Source of the DNA: UBA940 sp031547885
Lineage (GTDB): Bacteria; Bacteroidota; Bacteroidia; Bacteroidales; Rikenellaceae
Assembly: GCA_031547885.1 (NCBI GenBank)
Contig: JAVBRO010000020.1
Span: forward strand, 1 to 64,000
Direction: 5' to 3'
DNA: 64,000 bases
The notes below the pieces were generated by a model, which saw nothing but the letters and a program-made list of their open reading frames with translations, was not told the origin of the DNA and did no database searches. How positions within the stretch are numbered: position 1 is the stretch's first letter; each line of letters starts with the position of its first letter. Below are positions 8,466 through 18,122 of the stretch, one piece after another. The translations under genes and the position numbers were made by a program.

Positions 8466-10223
8466 CTAATAAGCAAGCGGTTCTTTATAGTTTCCTATCG
8501 GTTCCAGACGCACTTTGCCCGGAGCGGCCCAAGGGTCTATGCGCGTCGGGGAGAGGTTTATCTTTTTGCCGCCGAACTCCACTTCACCCATCTGTTCGCG
8601 TCCGAGGCTGGTGTTCAGCGCACAGAACAGCGGGAACAGATCTTCGCCGACGGCAATGCTCATATCTTCTACGGTCTCTTCCCATGTCAACTGTCGTTTC
8701 GGATCATCCGCCCAGCGCGTATATTGGATCTGTTTCCATCGGGGATACCATGTGGGACCATAGGTGTCGTCCATTTTCTGCCATATCACCCATATTTTGC
8801 GCCAATCCTTGCCCTTGCCGTATGAGGCGGCATATTCGCTATCCCCGGCATAGCGCTTTATGTCCAGCGTTCGAAAATCATCCGTTTCGTAGAATTCGTT
8901 ACACTTCTTTACCGGCAGTTCTTTCAGGGCGTCGTCGTAAACCGCGTCTATCTTGCCTTGGAACCATCCTGCATGTGCTTCGCCCTGATCCGGTATCGCC
9001 GCACGGCCTGCCTTCACTCCCCGGTCATTGGCAGGTCCCCCCAATGTATGCGCAAATTCGTGGGCGTAGATCGAGATCAGGCCCTGCGGCTTAAGTGTAA
9101 TAATACCGTTTTCTTTTGGGCGGAAAGCATTTATGGCCCATCCGCCTCCGTTCCCGGCCGACATTATCAGGTACATAGGCTCGTCGGTCGGCTGCGAGGG
9201 CAGCCACTTCAAAATCTGTTCGGTAACTCTGGGCAGTTCGTCCTTGACCGTAGTCATGAGTTCCTCGCTCAGGTTCGGGGCGTAATAGACTGCGAAGCCA
9301 TCCAGTTTGGTTTCCAGTTCCGGGTATATCGAGCCTCCGCCTCCCCAGCCTTTTACGGGAGTGTATTTTCCCGCATATTGTTTCTGTCCGCTGCAAAGCC
9401 ATCCGAGGTTTTCCGCAATATACTGTTCCCGGACCTCATTGCGGGATATAATATCGGCCGCCCGTTCTTCCGTGTCGGTGCGTGCAGGGCGTGCGATGAC
9501 CATGTCGTCGGGAGACCCCGAGATAGCCACACGGCCTTTCCCATACAGCCGCCGTGCCTGTATGGCCGTGCCGTCTTCGCTCCGTCCGGTTATTTCCCAA
9601 TCGGGCGAGAGTTCCAGCGAGTTATAGTTCGATCCGTTGGCTTTTTGCGGATCGCCCGCGAATTTTGCGCCGAACACCTGCGCAAGGTCATTTGCAGACC
9701 AATCTTCCGGAACATTTTGTTGCGACTGGGCGAGTATCAGCAGCGCTCCTCCTTTTTTCACAAAACTTTCCATGGCTTTTATCTCTTCCGTCGAATAAGC
9801 CGGGGAACCGGTCTGCCGTTGGTAGGTTATTATGAGGTTGTAGCGAAAATTAGGATGCCACGCAAAGGGGTATATGCGGTTTTCGCTGTCGTAGTCGATC
9901 CTGATGCGGCTCATGCCTTTCGGATCGAGGACGGTGTTCACAGAAGCCTGCGACGCTATCGCACGGTAACCCATATTCTGGAGATTGCGCGGAAGGCTCC
10001 ATATATAGTCGAACCCGCACTGGTGCGACACATCTACCAGCACATTCATACCGTTGTCGTTCTCCGGTGCTATCTTTTCGGGAGCATACTTCATCCCGAC
10101 TTCCATGGGCAGCGTCTGTCCCGTGTGCCATGCCCTGGTTATTTCTTCGTCCGTCCACTCAGGTTTCGGACTTGCCGAGACCGCGATAAAAGCCGCGATC
10201 AGTAAAATAATGTTCTTATTCAT
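8466..10223 (-). CDS. Putative zinc metallopeptidase (HEFAH), exported, DUF4350-like N-terminal region
   Basis: I choose ATG at 10223 (585 residues). It has an AGGAA ribosome-binding site, begins with a signal peptide (MNKNIILLIAAFIAVSA) and follows the preceding stop by two bases; an in-frame start at 10262 would lie inside the upstream gene. Residues about 55-240 look like a Rossmann/GATase-like region (hydrophobic strand NLIITYQR, then a SFVKKGGALLIL strand and turn). Residues about 300-530 carry the zinc motif H388-E-F-A-H392, with a candidate third ligand E415 (spacing HExxH-x22-E). A later WEETVEDMSIAVGEDLFPLF segment resembles the end of M60/enhancin-type gluzincins. Coupling to the M60-like gene suggests a joint action on glycoprotein backbones. 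I do not recognise a characterised family member. Confidence 0.7.
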   Translation of the reverse strand: MNKNIILLIAAFIAVSASPKPEWTDEEITRAWHTGQTLPMEVGMKYAPEKIAPENDNGMNVLVDVSHQCGFDYIWSLPRNLQNMGYRAIASQASVNTVLDPKGMSRIRIDYDSENRIYPFAWHPNFRYNLIITYQRQTGSPAYSTEEIKAMESFVKKGGALLILAQSQQNVPEDWSANDLAQVFGAKFAGDPQKANGSNYNSLELSPDWEITGRSEDGTAIQARRLYGKGRVAISGSPDDMVIARPARTDTEERAADIISRNEVREQYIAENLGWLCSGQKQYAGKYTPVKGWGGGGSIYPELETKLDGFAVYYAPNLSEELMTTVKDELPRVTEQILKWLPSQPTDEPMYLIMSAGNGGGWAINAFRPKENGIITLKPQGLISIYAHEFAHTLGGPANDRGVKAGRAAIPDQGEAHAGWFQGKIDAVYDDALKELPVKKCNEFYETDDFRTLDIKRYAGDSEYAASYGKGKDWRKIWVIWQKMDDTYGPTWYPRWKQIQYTRWADDPKRQLTWEETVEDMSIAVGEDLFPLFCALNTSLGREQMGEVEFGGKKINLSPTRIDPWAAPGKVRLEPIGNYKEPLAY

Positions 10224-10225
10224 GA

Positions 10226-12790
10226 TCATTTCCTGTATATGATTTTTCTGGTTCCGTCCCACGCCACGGCCTTGATATTATCTGCATCCGCGGCAAATGC
10301 GAGCATTGTCGTGTCGCCCGATCCCGAACCGGTGTAACTGACCGAAACGCCGATCACACTGTCGCCGGCACACGCTTCAAAAGCCACTGCATTCTGCCAT
10401 ACTGCATTTGAGATCACTGCCTTGCCGCCCGAGATGGAGACCCCCGCACCTTCGGCAGCGTTTGCCAGCAGCTTCTTATTCTTAAATATTTCGACGGTCT
10501 TCGCCGTGCAGTAATATATCACTGCGGATGCAGGGGCCGGATATCTCTTCCCTGTGATGGCGCTTTCCGTCTTATCGGCCATGTCCCGGGTTATGGTTAC
10601 ATTACCAATGCCGTAATCGTCTATATCCAGAGTGAACGGGACCAGTATTTTGCTCTTGTTAAAGAAGTCCGTCAGGTTTTCACCGGCGGCGTCGGAAAAA
10701 TACTGTGCAAAATTTGCCTGGTTTTGACCATCGTCGCTTACATCGGATGTCATCCTTATTGTCTCGAAAAAATCCTGATAGGCGGTTTTCCCAAGAGCGA
10801 TACCGTAGTACAACTGCAACTGCCACAAAGGTACGAGACGGCAGAAAACATTATCCTGTCCAAGCCACAATCCGCCATCCTTATAGACCGTATTCATCAG
10901 AAAACTGTTAAAATATCCCATGGTTACTTTGCCCAGTCCGTCTCCCGCATCGAAGGCGGTGGTCTCGAGCCTCGTATTTTCAGGGTTGAGATTGTATTGG
11001 TTCCACATCGAATAGAGATTGTTAGTCACTTCGGTGGTACCTTTCCACTTGAAACCCGGCCTGACCTGGTTTACATGGCCAAGTTCGTGATATACGCCCC
11101 AGCCATTGCCGGTAAGTCCGTCTGCCGATGCATACATATTTATAGAGTTATGAGGATAGGCCATTCCGTAACCATCGGCCCAGGGGTTCCCATTATCGTA
11201 TTTGGACCGTCCGAACATACGGTTTTTTGGAACGCGGCCGTATTTGTGCAGTCCCATGATGTCGTACTGCTGTGATACTATGTCGTCGTACAGTTCCATC
11301 AGTTCGACGCCCTTCACAGGGGTATTCCGGACAACCCCCTCGCGCTGGAACGACAGCATTACATACCGGCCTTTCATGTCCAGCACCTCGCCTTTCAATG
11401 CGGTGATCCTGGCCCAGTCATCGTTATCGTGCTTCGAGATATCGAAATAGCCCACAGTTTTCCCACTGGCTATGTGCACCTTAATGTCGGGTGCGGTTTT
11501 GTAATCGGGCGTGAAGTAAGATATATAGCCGTTGCCGTTGCCCTTCATTACAATTTTGTTAGCTCCTTCCGACAGCAGGTAGCGGTTGTCGCTCTGCATG
11601 CTTCCGTACTGGGAACCTTCGTTGCCGAAATTCGTTACGCGCAGGTACACGCTCCTGCCTTCGGTTCCAGATAAGAACACCATGGCCGTTTCGCCCGTGT
11701 CGAAGAACATCCCGGTCGGATTTTCGAACTGGCTGTAACCCGATATTTTCAATTCTTTTTTCAGATCGTCGATCGGGCGGTATGGTCCGTATTCCTGTAT
11801 GCGGAACTCTTCTCCTTCGTAGTTATCCGTAAAAAGGAAATAAGCAACATTCTTCAGAAAGCCGTTATCCATGGCATTGATCTGCGCCATCGTCACTTCC
11901 GGTTTGAGTTCCGAACAAGACCCGTCGGTGAATATGCCGGGTGCGGTATTCCCTTGCCCCCGGGCGAAACCCTTGAATTCGCATATGCAGACTTTATAGT
12001 TGTCGGTATCACTCTGCAAGGCGGATAATATCTCGAGTTTCACTTTGGCGGGGTTCACGACAGTTTCCGGAAAATAGAAAACCAGCGGATCGCCCGAATT
12101 TACCTCGTTCAGCAGTTGTCCGGAGAGAACATATTCCTGCTCTCCGGCAGTCGACACGTATATGTTAACCTTTTGCGGCACCCCGTCTCCTGCCGTACGT
12201 GGATATATGACGATGTAATCCAGCGCGGCGGTATTTTCTTTCAGGGTGTACTCCAGAACGAACGGAAGCACCGACGGGTCTATCCCGTTCCATCCCGAGT
12301 GCCACAGGTTGCCTGCCGCAATGACCCCGTCGATGGTCTTTTCAGGCGAATATCCCGGCCCCTGCACGAGGTATGGGGTAAGTGCAACTCCGGCGAAGAC
12401 CACTTCGGTGTCGGCAGTGAATTGACCGGCATCGCCTGGAGTATAGTCCGGGACTATGTTTTGTGTTATGAATATGCTTTGGGTCTCGCTGCCGTCCGTT
12501 ACACTCACAATGGCCTTGCGTACGGCATAGCCGGTGTTCTCATCCACTTTCAGCGCGAGCACCCCGGTCGAATTGTCGGCCGTGGCACGACACCACGCCC
12601 GGTCGCTTTCCACCGTCCATGCGGCATCTGATTTTATGACGATGTTTTTCGAAAAAACCTTATGGCTGATCTCGATATTAAGATCTTCAGGCTTGATCAC
12701 AAGGCCGCCTGATGTTGATACGGGCTCATCCGTATTACACGCCGGCAGCGCAGCCAGCAGTAGGAACGCTATAATATTCATCACGCGCAT
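10226..12790 (-). CDS. M60-like zinc metallopeptidase lipoprotein (mucinase type), intact active site
   Basis: An 854-residue lipoprotein (lipobox ALPAC, Cys18). Order: a BACON-like Ig domain (about 28-113), a discoidin/CBM32-like carbohydrate-binding region (about 125-275), then the M60-like (PF13402) peptidase from about 290 to 740, and a C-terminal beta domain. The gluzincin motif is H568-E-L-G-H572 with the third ligand E587 in TTEVTN, matching the HExxHx(8-28)E pattern of the family. M60-like enzymes cut O-glycosylated mucin-type proteins, often recognising the glycan itself. Five bases separate it from the upstream sulfatase, and its stop is two bases before the next peptidase start. 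The family call is firm; the exact cleavage site is unknown. Confidence 0.92.
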   Translation of the reverse strand: MRVMNIIAFLLLAALPACNTDEPVSTSGGLVIKPEDLNIEISHKVFSKNIVIKSDAAWTVESDRAWCRATADNSTGVLALKVDENTGYAVRKAIVSVTDGSETQSIFITQNIVPDYTPGDAGQFTADTEVVFAGVALTPYLVQGPGYSPEKTIDGVIAAGNLWHSGWNGIDPSVLPFVLEYTLKENTAALDYIVIYPRTAGDGVPQKVNIYVSTAGEQEYVLSGQLLNEVNSGDPLVFYFPETVVNPAKVKLEILSALQSDTDNYKVCICEFKGFARGQGNTAPGIFTDGSCSELKPEVTMAQINAMDNGFLKNVAYFLFTDNYEGEEFRIQEYGPYRPIDDLKKELKISGYSQFENPTGMFFDTGETAMVFLSGTEGRSVYLRVTNFGNEGSQYGSMQSDNRYLLSEGANKIVMKGNGNGYISYFTPDYKTAPDIKVHIASGKTVGYFDISKHDNDDWARITALKGEVLDMKGRYVMLSFQREGVVRNTPVKGVELMELYDDIVSQQYDIMGLHKYGRVPKNRMFGRSKYDNGNPWADGYGMAYPHNSINMYASADGLTGNGWGVYHELGHVNQVRPGFKWKGTTEVTNNLYSMWNQYNLNPENTRLETTAFDAGDGLGKVTMGYFNSFLMNTVYKDGGLWLGQDNVFCRLVPLWQLQLYYGIALGKTAYQDFFETIRMTSDVSDDGQNQANFAQYFSDAAGENLTDFFNKSKILVPFTLDIDDYGIGNVTITRDMADKTESAITGKRYPAPASAVIYYCTAKTVEIFKNKKLLANAAEGAGVSISGGKAVISNAVWQNAVAFEACAGDSVIGVSVSYTGSGSGDTTMLAFAADADNIKAVAWDGTRKIIYRK

Positions 12791-12795
12791 GTTCT

Positions 12796-14223
12796 CTATA
12801 TCGCTTTATTCTCTCTTATTGCTTTATCCGCTTTTTCTCCAATTTCCAGCAATTTTTTAACGATCCTGGAATTTCCGGCAGCTATATCGGTGGTTTCGCC
12901 CAGGTCTTTACTGAGGTCATACAGTTCGGGAGCCTGTGGATTGCCGTTGCGGTCGTTGCCGGGCAGGACGAGTTTCCAGTTAGCGTGCCTGACGCTCCGC
13001 AGGCCGCCGCGGGGTGCGAAACCGATTATCACTTCATGCGGAGAAACGGCTCCGGGAACGCCTTTGACGAGAGGCATTATGTCCTTGCCGTCGATCACCC
13101 TGTCCTGCGGTATCTCTGCACCTCCTATCTCTGCAAACAGTGTAAACAGGTCGAATGCCCCTGTAAGTTCGCCGCACTCCGTACCGGCAGGTATGACGCC
13201 CGGCCACGTCATGATGCACGGCACACGGATACCGCCTTCATAGCGCTCCTGGTATTTGCCCCCTCGCAGCACATGATAGCGGCCTGGATCGGTCTCGCCG
13301 AAACGGCCATAGCATTTTTCGAGTTCGGGATCCTTATATATGAGCGGCCCGTTGTCCGAAGTAAATACAACTATGGTATTATCCTCGATCTTCAGTCTCT
13401 TTACCATGTCCATCAGGATGCCGACGCATACGTCCATGTATTCCACCGCATCGCCATACGCACCGCCTTCGCTGCGCCCTTCAAACCCGCGCGGAATAAA
13501 ATACGGGGTATGGGTCTCTATGTTCGAATACTGCAGATAGAACGGCTTGCCTTCCTGCACGGCCTGGTACATGAAGCGGCACGATTCGCGTACGAACATC
13601 GGCGGCAATTCTCCCAGGTCGTTGTTATCGCACTCTTTTACCGTTTCCGTCTGGCGTACCAGAGGTACCGGCGGGTCGATTATCCCCGATGGACGGATAC
13701 CTGTACCTCCGAGCCTTTCAGGGCCGTGGTCGTTGGGATATGGGATGCCCAGATAATGATCTATTCCGAAATTGGCGGGCAGATATTCAGGCATGTGCCC
13801 CAGGTGCCATTTACCGTAGAGCGCCGTTGTGTAGCCCTCTCCTTTGAGAAGGTCCGTTACTGTTATTTCAAGATCGCGTTCCAATCCTTCCTCGGTGTGC
13901 GGGAACAGTACGCTCAGCCCCTTGCCGTTGTTCACTCTCGGAGCATATCGCCCGGTCATCAGTGTTGCGCGCGAGGGGGTGCTTGTACCGTGCGGGGCGT
14001 AGAAATCGGTGAAGCGCATGCCATTTGCCGCCAGTGCGTCGATATTCGGGGTTTTCAGGTCGCGGGATCCGTAACAGCCGAGATCGTCGTATCCGACATC
14101 GTCCACCAGTATGTGAATTATATTAGGCCGTGCGTTATTCTGGGCCTGGATAATTTGAGGGAAGCCGATTCCCGCCCCAACGACGGGAACCAGTCCAAAG
14201 ATCACTCTTGTTCCGGCACTCAT
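12796..14223 (-). CDS. Sulfatase S1 family, serine-type (STPSR)
   Basis: A 475-residue exported sulfatase; the hydrophobic leader ends near IIQAQ (residue 28). The formylglycine site is S81 in T-S-T-P-S-R followed by ATLMTG, a canonical S1 signature with serine instead of cysteine. Calcium ligands lie in VDDVGYDD (about 40-47) and in FTSDNG near residue 290; GKWHLG (around 138) is the conserved lysine/histidine motif of the active site. Its ATG overlaps the stop of the preceding sulfatase gene (ATGA), so the two are translationally coupled and probably act on the same sulfated chain. Regiospecificity not assignable here. Confidence 0.94.
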   Translation of the reverse strand: MSAGTRVIFGLVPVVGAGIGFPQIIQAQNNARPNIIHILVDDVGYDDLGCYGSRDLKTPNIDALAANGMRFTDFYAPHGTSTPSRATLMTGRYAPRVNNGKGLSVLFPHTEEGLERDLEITVTDLLKGEGYTTALYGKWHLGHMPEYLPANFGIDHYLGIPYPNDHGPERLGGTGIRPSGIIDPPVPLVRQTETVKECDNNDLGELPPMFVRESCRFMYQAVQEGKPFYLQYSNIETHTPYFIPRGFEGRSEGGAYGDAVEYMDVCVGILMDMVKRLKIEDNTIVVFTSDNGPLIYKDPELEKCYGRFGETDPGRYHVLRGGKYQERYEGGIRVPCIMTWPGVIPAGTECGELTGAFDLFTLFAEIGGAEIPQDRVIDGKDIMPLVKGVPGAVSPHEVIIGFAPRGGLRSVRHANWKLVLPGNDRNGNPQAPELYDLSKDLGETTDIAAGNSRIVKKLLEIGEKADKAIRENKAI

Positions 14224-15791
14224 TGTTCTTCTGTTTTTGTTATGCTTTGCATGTCAAAGCGCGGATTTTCAGGCTTTTCGTGCGATTCGGCCATGAACTG
14301 CCTGATTTGGGCAACCACGTCCGGATGAAGGTCTGCAATATCGTCCAGTTCCTGTATATCCGTGCTGAGGTCGTAGAGTTCCATCGTGTCGTTGCCCTTT
14401 TGGATATTTCGGATAATGGCTTTCCATTTGCCCCAGCGGACCGCTTTCCAGCCGCCGGTTTCGGGATATTCCCAATAGAGGTATTCATGCTTTTTCTGTT
14501 TGCCGTCTTTCCCCAACAGGGTTGGCAGGAAACTGATACCGTCCGTCCGGTCGGGATAGTCTATGCCGGCGATATCGCAGATCGTAGGCATCACGTCTGC
14601 AAAATAGGAAATATGATCTGTTTTCACGCCTTCCTTTATTTTGGCCGGCCATGATGCGATCATGGGAATACGTATTCCGCCCTCGTGTACCGAGCATTTG
14701 CCCCATCCGTATTCGCTTTTGAACAGGCCGCCGCTGTTGAACCAGGGGGAGTCGCTGCCGCCGTTGAACGTGGGGCCGTTGTCGCTTGTGAACATGATGA
14801 TGGTGTTGTCGTATATGCCGAGTTCCTTCAGCTTATTCTCCAGCAGGCCGATCTGTTCGTCGATATAGGTGATCATGGCGGCGTAGGTCGCATGCGGATA
14901 GCGGGTGGGATAATAACCGCCTTTACCGATATAAGGCTCTTCGTCGCCGAATTTTTCGACATAATATTTCACCAGGCGTTCGGGGGCTTGCAGCGCGACA
15001 TGAGGGATTGGCGAGGTCCACATCAGGAAAAACGGAGTGTCGCGGTTATCCTCGATGAAGCCTATCATCTCGTCGAACATCACGTCGGGACTGTAGACGT
15101 TCTGGGTAAATCTGGCATAGCTGGCTTCGTCATACGGGTCGGCGTCCGGGTCGAGTTTTGTTCCGGGCTGTATGATGTCGGGGTTGTCCAGATATACCCG
15201 TTCGTCGTTCTTCCACATGAACGGGGGATAGTAGGTGTGCGCCTGGCGCTGGCAGTTGTAGCCGAAGAAGAAATCGAATCCCTGGAGGTTGGGCGCTCCT
15301 TCCGAGCCGGGATAACCGAGCCCCCACTTTCCCACGCATGCGGTACGGTATCCGCCATCCTGCATGACATTTCCGAGGGTTACCGTGCCGGCTTTCAGGG
15401 GCGCCTGTCCTTCCAGATAGGGGTCTGCAAGCATGGCCTCGTGGCTCCATACGTTGCCGCGCGAACGCATCTCGTCGTTTCCGCGTATCTGCATGTGTCC
15501 CGAGTGCAGTCCCGTCATCAGGCCGCAGCGGGCGGCAGCGGAAACGGGAGCAATCGTATAGTGCTGGGTGAACAGCATTCCCTGGGCGGCAAGGCGGTCG
15601 ATGTTGGGTGTTTCGGTCTTTATCTGCCCGTAACATTCGGCGTCGCCGTAGCCGAAATCGTCCATAAGAATGTAGATTATATTTGGTCTCTCATCTGCGG
15701 CCGGTTTTTCGGTACATGACGTTGCGCCGGCCTGCAGCGAGGCCATACCCATGGATAAATATAAGATGCTGTTTTTTTTCACGTCGATCAT
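14220..15791 (-). CDS. Sulfatase S1 family, serine-type with alanine variant (SAAAR)
   Basis: A 523-residue exported sulfatase. The maturation site is S84 in P-V-S-A-A-A-R followed by CGLMTG. The usual proline two residues after the serine is alanine. Maturases of the anaerobic type are known to accept C/S-x-A/P-x-R, so the enzyme should still be convertible. Metal ligands are in MDDFGYGD (about 43-50) and FTSDNGPTF; GKWGLG replaces the more common GKWHLG. It overlaps the following sulfatase by four bases and sits 33 bases after the dead M60-like gene. The leader contains a Cys (GATSC) but a poor lipobox, so lipidation is uncertain. Confidence 0.92.
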   Translation of the reverse strand: MIDVKKNSILYLSMGMASLQAGATSCTEKPAADERPNIIYILMDDFGYGDAECYGQIKTETPNIDRLAAQGMLFTQHYTIAPVSAAARCGLMTGLHSGHMQIRGNDEMRSRGNVWSHEAMLADPYLEGQAPLKAGTVTLGNVMQDGGYRTACVGKWGLGYPGSEGAPNLQGFDFFFGYNCQRQAHTYYPPFMWKNDERVYLDNPDIIQPGTKLDPDADPYDEASYARFTQNVYSPDVMFDEMIGFIEDNRDTPFFLMWTSPIPHVALQAPERLVKYYVEKFGDEEPYIGKGGYYPTRYPHATYAAMITYIDEQIGLLENKLKELGIYDNTIIMFTSDNGPTFNGGSDSPWFNSGGLFKSEYGWGKCSVHEGGIRIPMIASWPAKIKEGVKTDHISYFADVMPTICDIAGIDYPDRTDGISFLPTLLGKDGKQKKHEYLYWEYPETGGWKAVRWGKWKAIIRNIQKGNDTMELYDLSTDIQELDDIADLHPDVVAQIRQFMAESHEKPENPRFDMQSITKTEEQ

Positions 15792-15824
15792 TTGTTTTTG
15801 AACTACTTACTGTTTTTATTTGTT

Positions 15825-18107
15825 TTACCGTTTTGAGACGGTAATGGCGGTTTTGCTGCCATTCGTGCCTATCGCATTTGCCGTTACCGTGCCTGTCGCC
15901 GATGTGCGTGCGTATGCGAATTCGGGAATCACCGAAATATATTCCGCTGTGCCGTCCACAAGCACTTCGTAGGCAACTGCGTTGCGGCAAGCCGAAAAAT
16001 CGAACGTATATTCAAACTCTTCCGAGACGCTGTAATACGATGCTCCTGCAGAGACGGACGCGGGGTTTTTGTAGAGCCCAACCGTCGCATCGCTTATATA
16101 CTCCAACGCATCCGAAGGTACATTGGCGATAATCGCGGGCGTAAGGTTATTCGTTTCGAAATTGGCGGGCAGGGCATATCCCCATTTGTTGAAGAAGCCT
16201 GTCAGGTTGTATCCGCTCTTTTCACAGGCCACCTTTGCGAAATTGGCAGCCGTGTTTAACGTACCTTCGCGCAGGGCTTTCAGCACGTCGGTATAGAACC
16301 CTGTTTTGCCTTTAACATTGGTAAGATATAGGTGTAGCTGCCACAGGGGCACCGAATTTATTTTGCCGTAGACTGCCGTGCCGGTTGCAGCATGGGTGGC
16401 CTTGTCTATGAAATAGCGCCTGAACGCCAGTCCGTACTGCGTCGGATCGGCGGCAAGGTGCGACGGAAGACCCAGATGTTCCTGCGTAGCCGCGGCGAAA
16501 AGATACCTGTTGGCCGGAGCCGTATTGACCGACGCCCATGTGAATCCTGCAGGGACATTTACCATGGCGGTCATCTGAGCGAATTCTGTGAGGGTGTCTT
16601 TCAGCGCCTCGGGTTCGAGCATATACCTGATATGTTTTGGATGGAATTCACCCCAGTTGGCGACGAACATCATGTTGCCGCGCTGTGAGGTTTCCACGTA
16701 ATGCAGCTTCGTAGTGTTCTTCTCCATCCCTGAAAAATCCTGCTGGAACTCCACCATGCGGTCGTATATATCGAGTACTGCTGAGGGGTCGGCACAATAT
16801 CCGGCCACGTCGTCGACGGCTACGGTCAACATGGTGTTTTTGCCTATCAGGTCGATGTTGGCGCCGCTTTTGGCACGCGACAGTATGAACGGGAGGTTCG
16901 ATGCGCTATGTTTCGACACATCGTAGACGCCGTTCATGAAACCGTTCGCTACATTTACCTTGAGTCCTGTCTGTGCCGGATCGGTGTTCGTGACATATAT
17001 GGTTCCCGCATTTGCGCTCGGAATGGAATTGATGCCGTTATTCAGCTTGACGCTCTGGGTTGCGGCAGCCGTCGCCTTGTTCATTCCAAAGATCGTGATA
17101 TACGCCTCGCCGGTCACTCCCTCTGCAAGCACGACTATAGTCTCGTTAACCGAAGCGTATACACCGGTCATATAGTGCAGTTTGCTGTAAGGCAGGCTGT
17201 TCTTGTTGTCTGCAGCAGCCGTTGCAGGATCGGCCATTGGCGCTGCGGCCACGACTCGGTGCATGTCGTAAATCCCGTCGTAAACAGCCTGTGCAAGGTT
17301 CTTGAAAAACGGGCTGCTGATCCCATCGATATCGGCCTGCGTCGTTCCGGCCTTCAATGCTGAACAAGAACGGTCGGAGAAGCAGTCGGGAATATCGGCT
17401 GCTTCTCCGTTTTTCCAGAACTCTATTTCGCGAAGGCAGATAGCCGTACCGGCATTGCAGTCAGAATATTTGATCCTGAGTTTTACTTTGGCGATATTTC
17501 CCGTCATGGTGCCCGGAACTGCGATTCTCTGGGCGTATGCATTGTAATCGTCCGTATTGCCTGGATTCGCCGGACTGGCCGGGTTTGCAACCTGTTTGAT
17601 TATCCCCTGGCTCGTGAAAGTGGCGGGAGAGGCGGTCGTAGCATAGAAAAGCTCGTATTGGAAAGGAAATCCGTTGGCGTAGTTGCGGTTGACGATCATC
17701 ATGTAATCGAACACCGTTCCATCCGGGATCTCAACGACCACGTCTACGGTAGTTGCAGTCGCGTCTGCACCGGGGGAGGTCGTCGTTATCTGCCATTGAT
17801 TGCCGGCATTCTGCACCTTCGCTTCCCCGTCCAGAAGTCTGTTTGCCGACTGGCCGCTGTAGCATACTGTCGTCTGAGCACCCGGATTCGCTCCGTCCAC
17901 ATAATATGTTTTGGCATTGGTCTCCGGCAGTTTTATCTGCGAAGCGGCCGTAGTAAGCCCGTCGGCATCGCCCGGGGAATATGTCCCGTCCGGACGCGGA
18001 AATTCCTGCTCTGCCGAGGGGTATATCAGTTCGGGGAAAATGTCATTCCTGCAGGAAGCCGAAAGTACCGTGATGCCGAGAAACAATATATAAAATCTCT
18101 TTTTCAT
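15825..18107 (-). CDS. M60-like lipoprotein with degenerate active site (pseudopeptidase)
   Basis: A 760-residue lipoprotein (leader MKKRFYILFLGITVLSASC, Cys19). Residues about 60-235 form a discoidin/CBM-like region ending in REIEFWKNG. From about 245 to 690 it aligns throughout with the intact M60-like peptidase at 10226-12790: shared blocks include DVSKH, SVPLWQLHLYL (versus LVPLWQLQLYY) and NLTGFFNKWG (versus NLTDFFNKSK). At the aligned position of HELGH this protein reads A510-Q-M-T-A514, and the third ligand Glu is Thr529. All zinc ligands and the catalytic base are therefore gone while the fold-defining parts remain. It lies in the PUL 1 operon directly after the SusCD-lipoprotein block and may act as a surface glycoprotein-binding protein. 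The loss of activity is a strong inference; the binding role is a guess. Confidence 0.85.
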   Translation of the reverse strand: MKKRFYILFLGITVLSASCRNDIFPELIYPSAEQEFPRPDGTYSPGDADGLTTAASQIKLPETNAKTYYVDGANPGAQTTVCYSGQSANRLLDGEAKVQNAGNQWQITTTSPGADATATTVDVVVEIPDGTVFDYMMIVNRNYANGFPFQYELFYATTASPATFTSQGIIKQVANPASPANPGNTDDYNAYAQRIAVPGTMTGNIAKVKLRIKYSDCNAGTAICLREIEFWKNGEAADIPDCFSDRSCSALKAGTTQADIDGISSPFFKNLAQAVYDGIYDMHRVVAAAPMADPATAAADNKNSLPYSKLHYMTGVYASVNETIVVLAEGVTGEAYITIFGMNKATAAATQSVKLNNGINSIPSANAGTIYVTNTDPAQTGLKVNVANGFMNGVYDVSKHSASNLPFILSRAKSGANIDLIGKNTMLTVAVDDVAGYCADPSAVLDIYDRMVEFQQDFSGMEKNTTKLHYVETSQRGNMMFVANWGEFHPKHIRYMLEPEALKDTLTEFAQMTAMVNVPAGFTWASVNTAPANRYLFAAATQEHLGLPSHLAADPTQYGLAFRRYFIDKATHAATGTAVYGKINSVPLWQLHLYLTNVKGKTGFYTDVLKALREGTLNTAANFAKVACEKSGYNLTGFFNKWGYALPANFETNNLTPAIIANVPSDALEYISDATVGLYKNPASVSAGASYYSVSEEFEYTFDFSACRNAVAYEVLVDGTAEYISVIPEFAYARTSATGTVTANAIGTNGSKTAITVSKR

Positions 18108-18122
18108 ATCTTTGGGATTTTA

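Noticed and set aside
12985..14328. 447-codon plus-strand open frame opposite a sulfatase
   Set aside because: Antisense to a gene with a complete sulfatase signature; no domain recognised.
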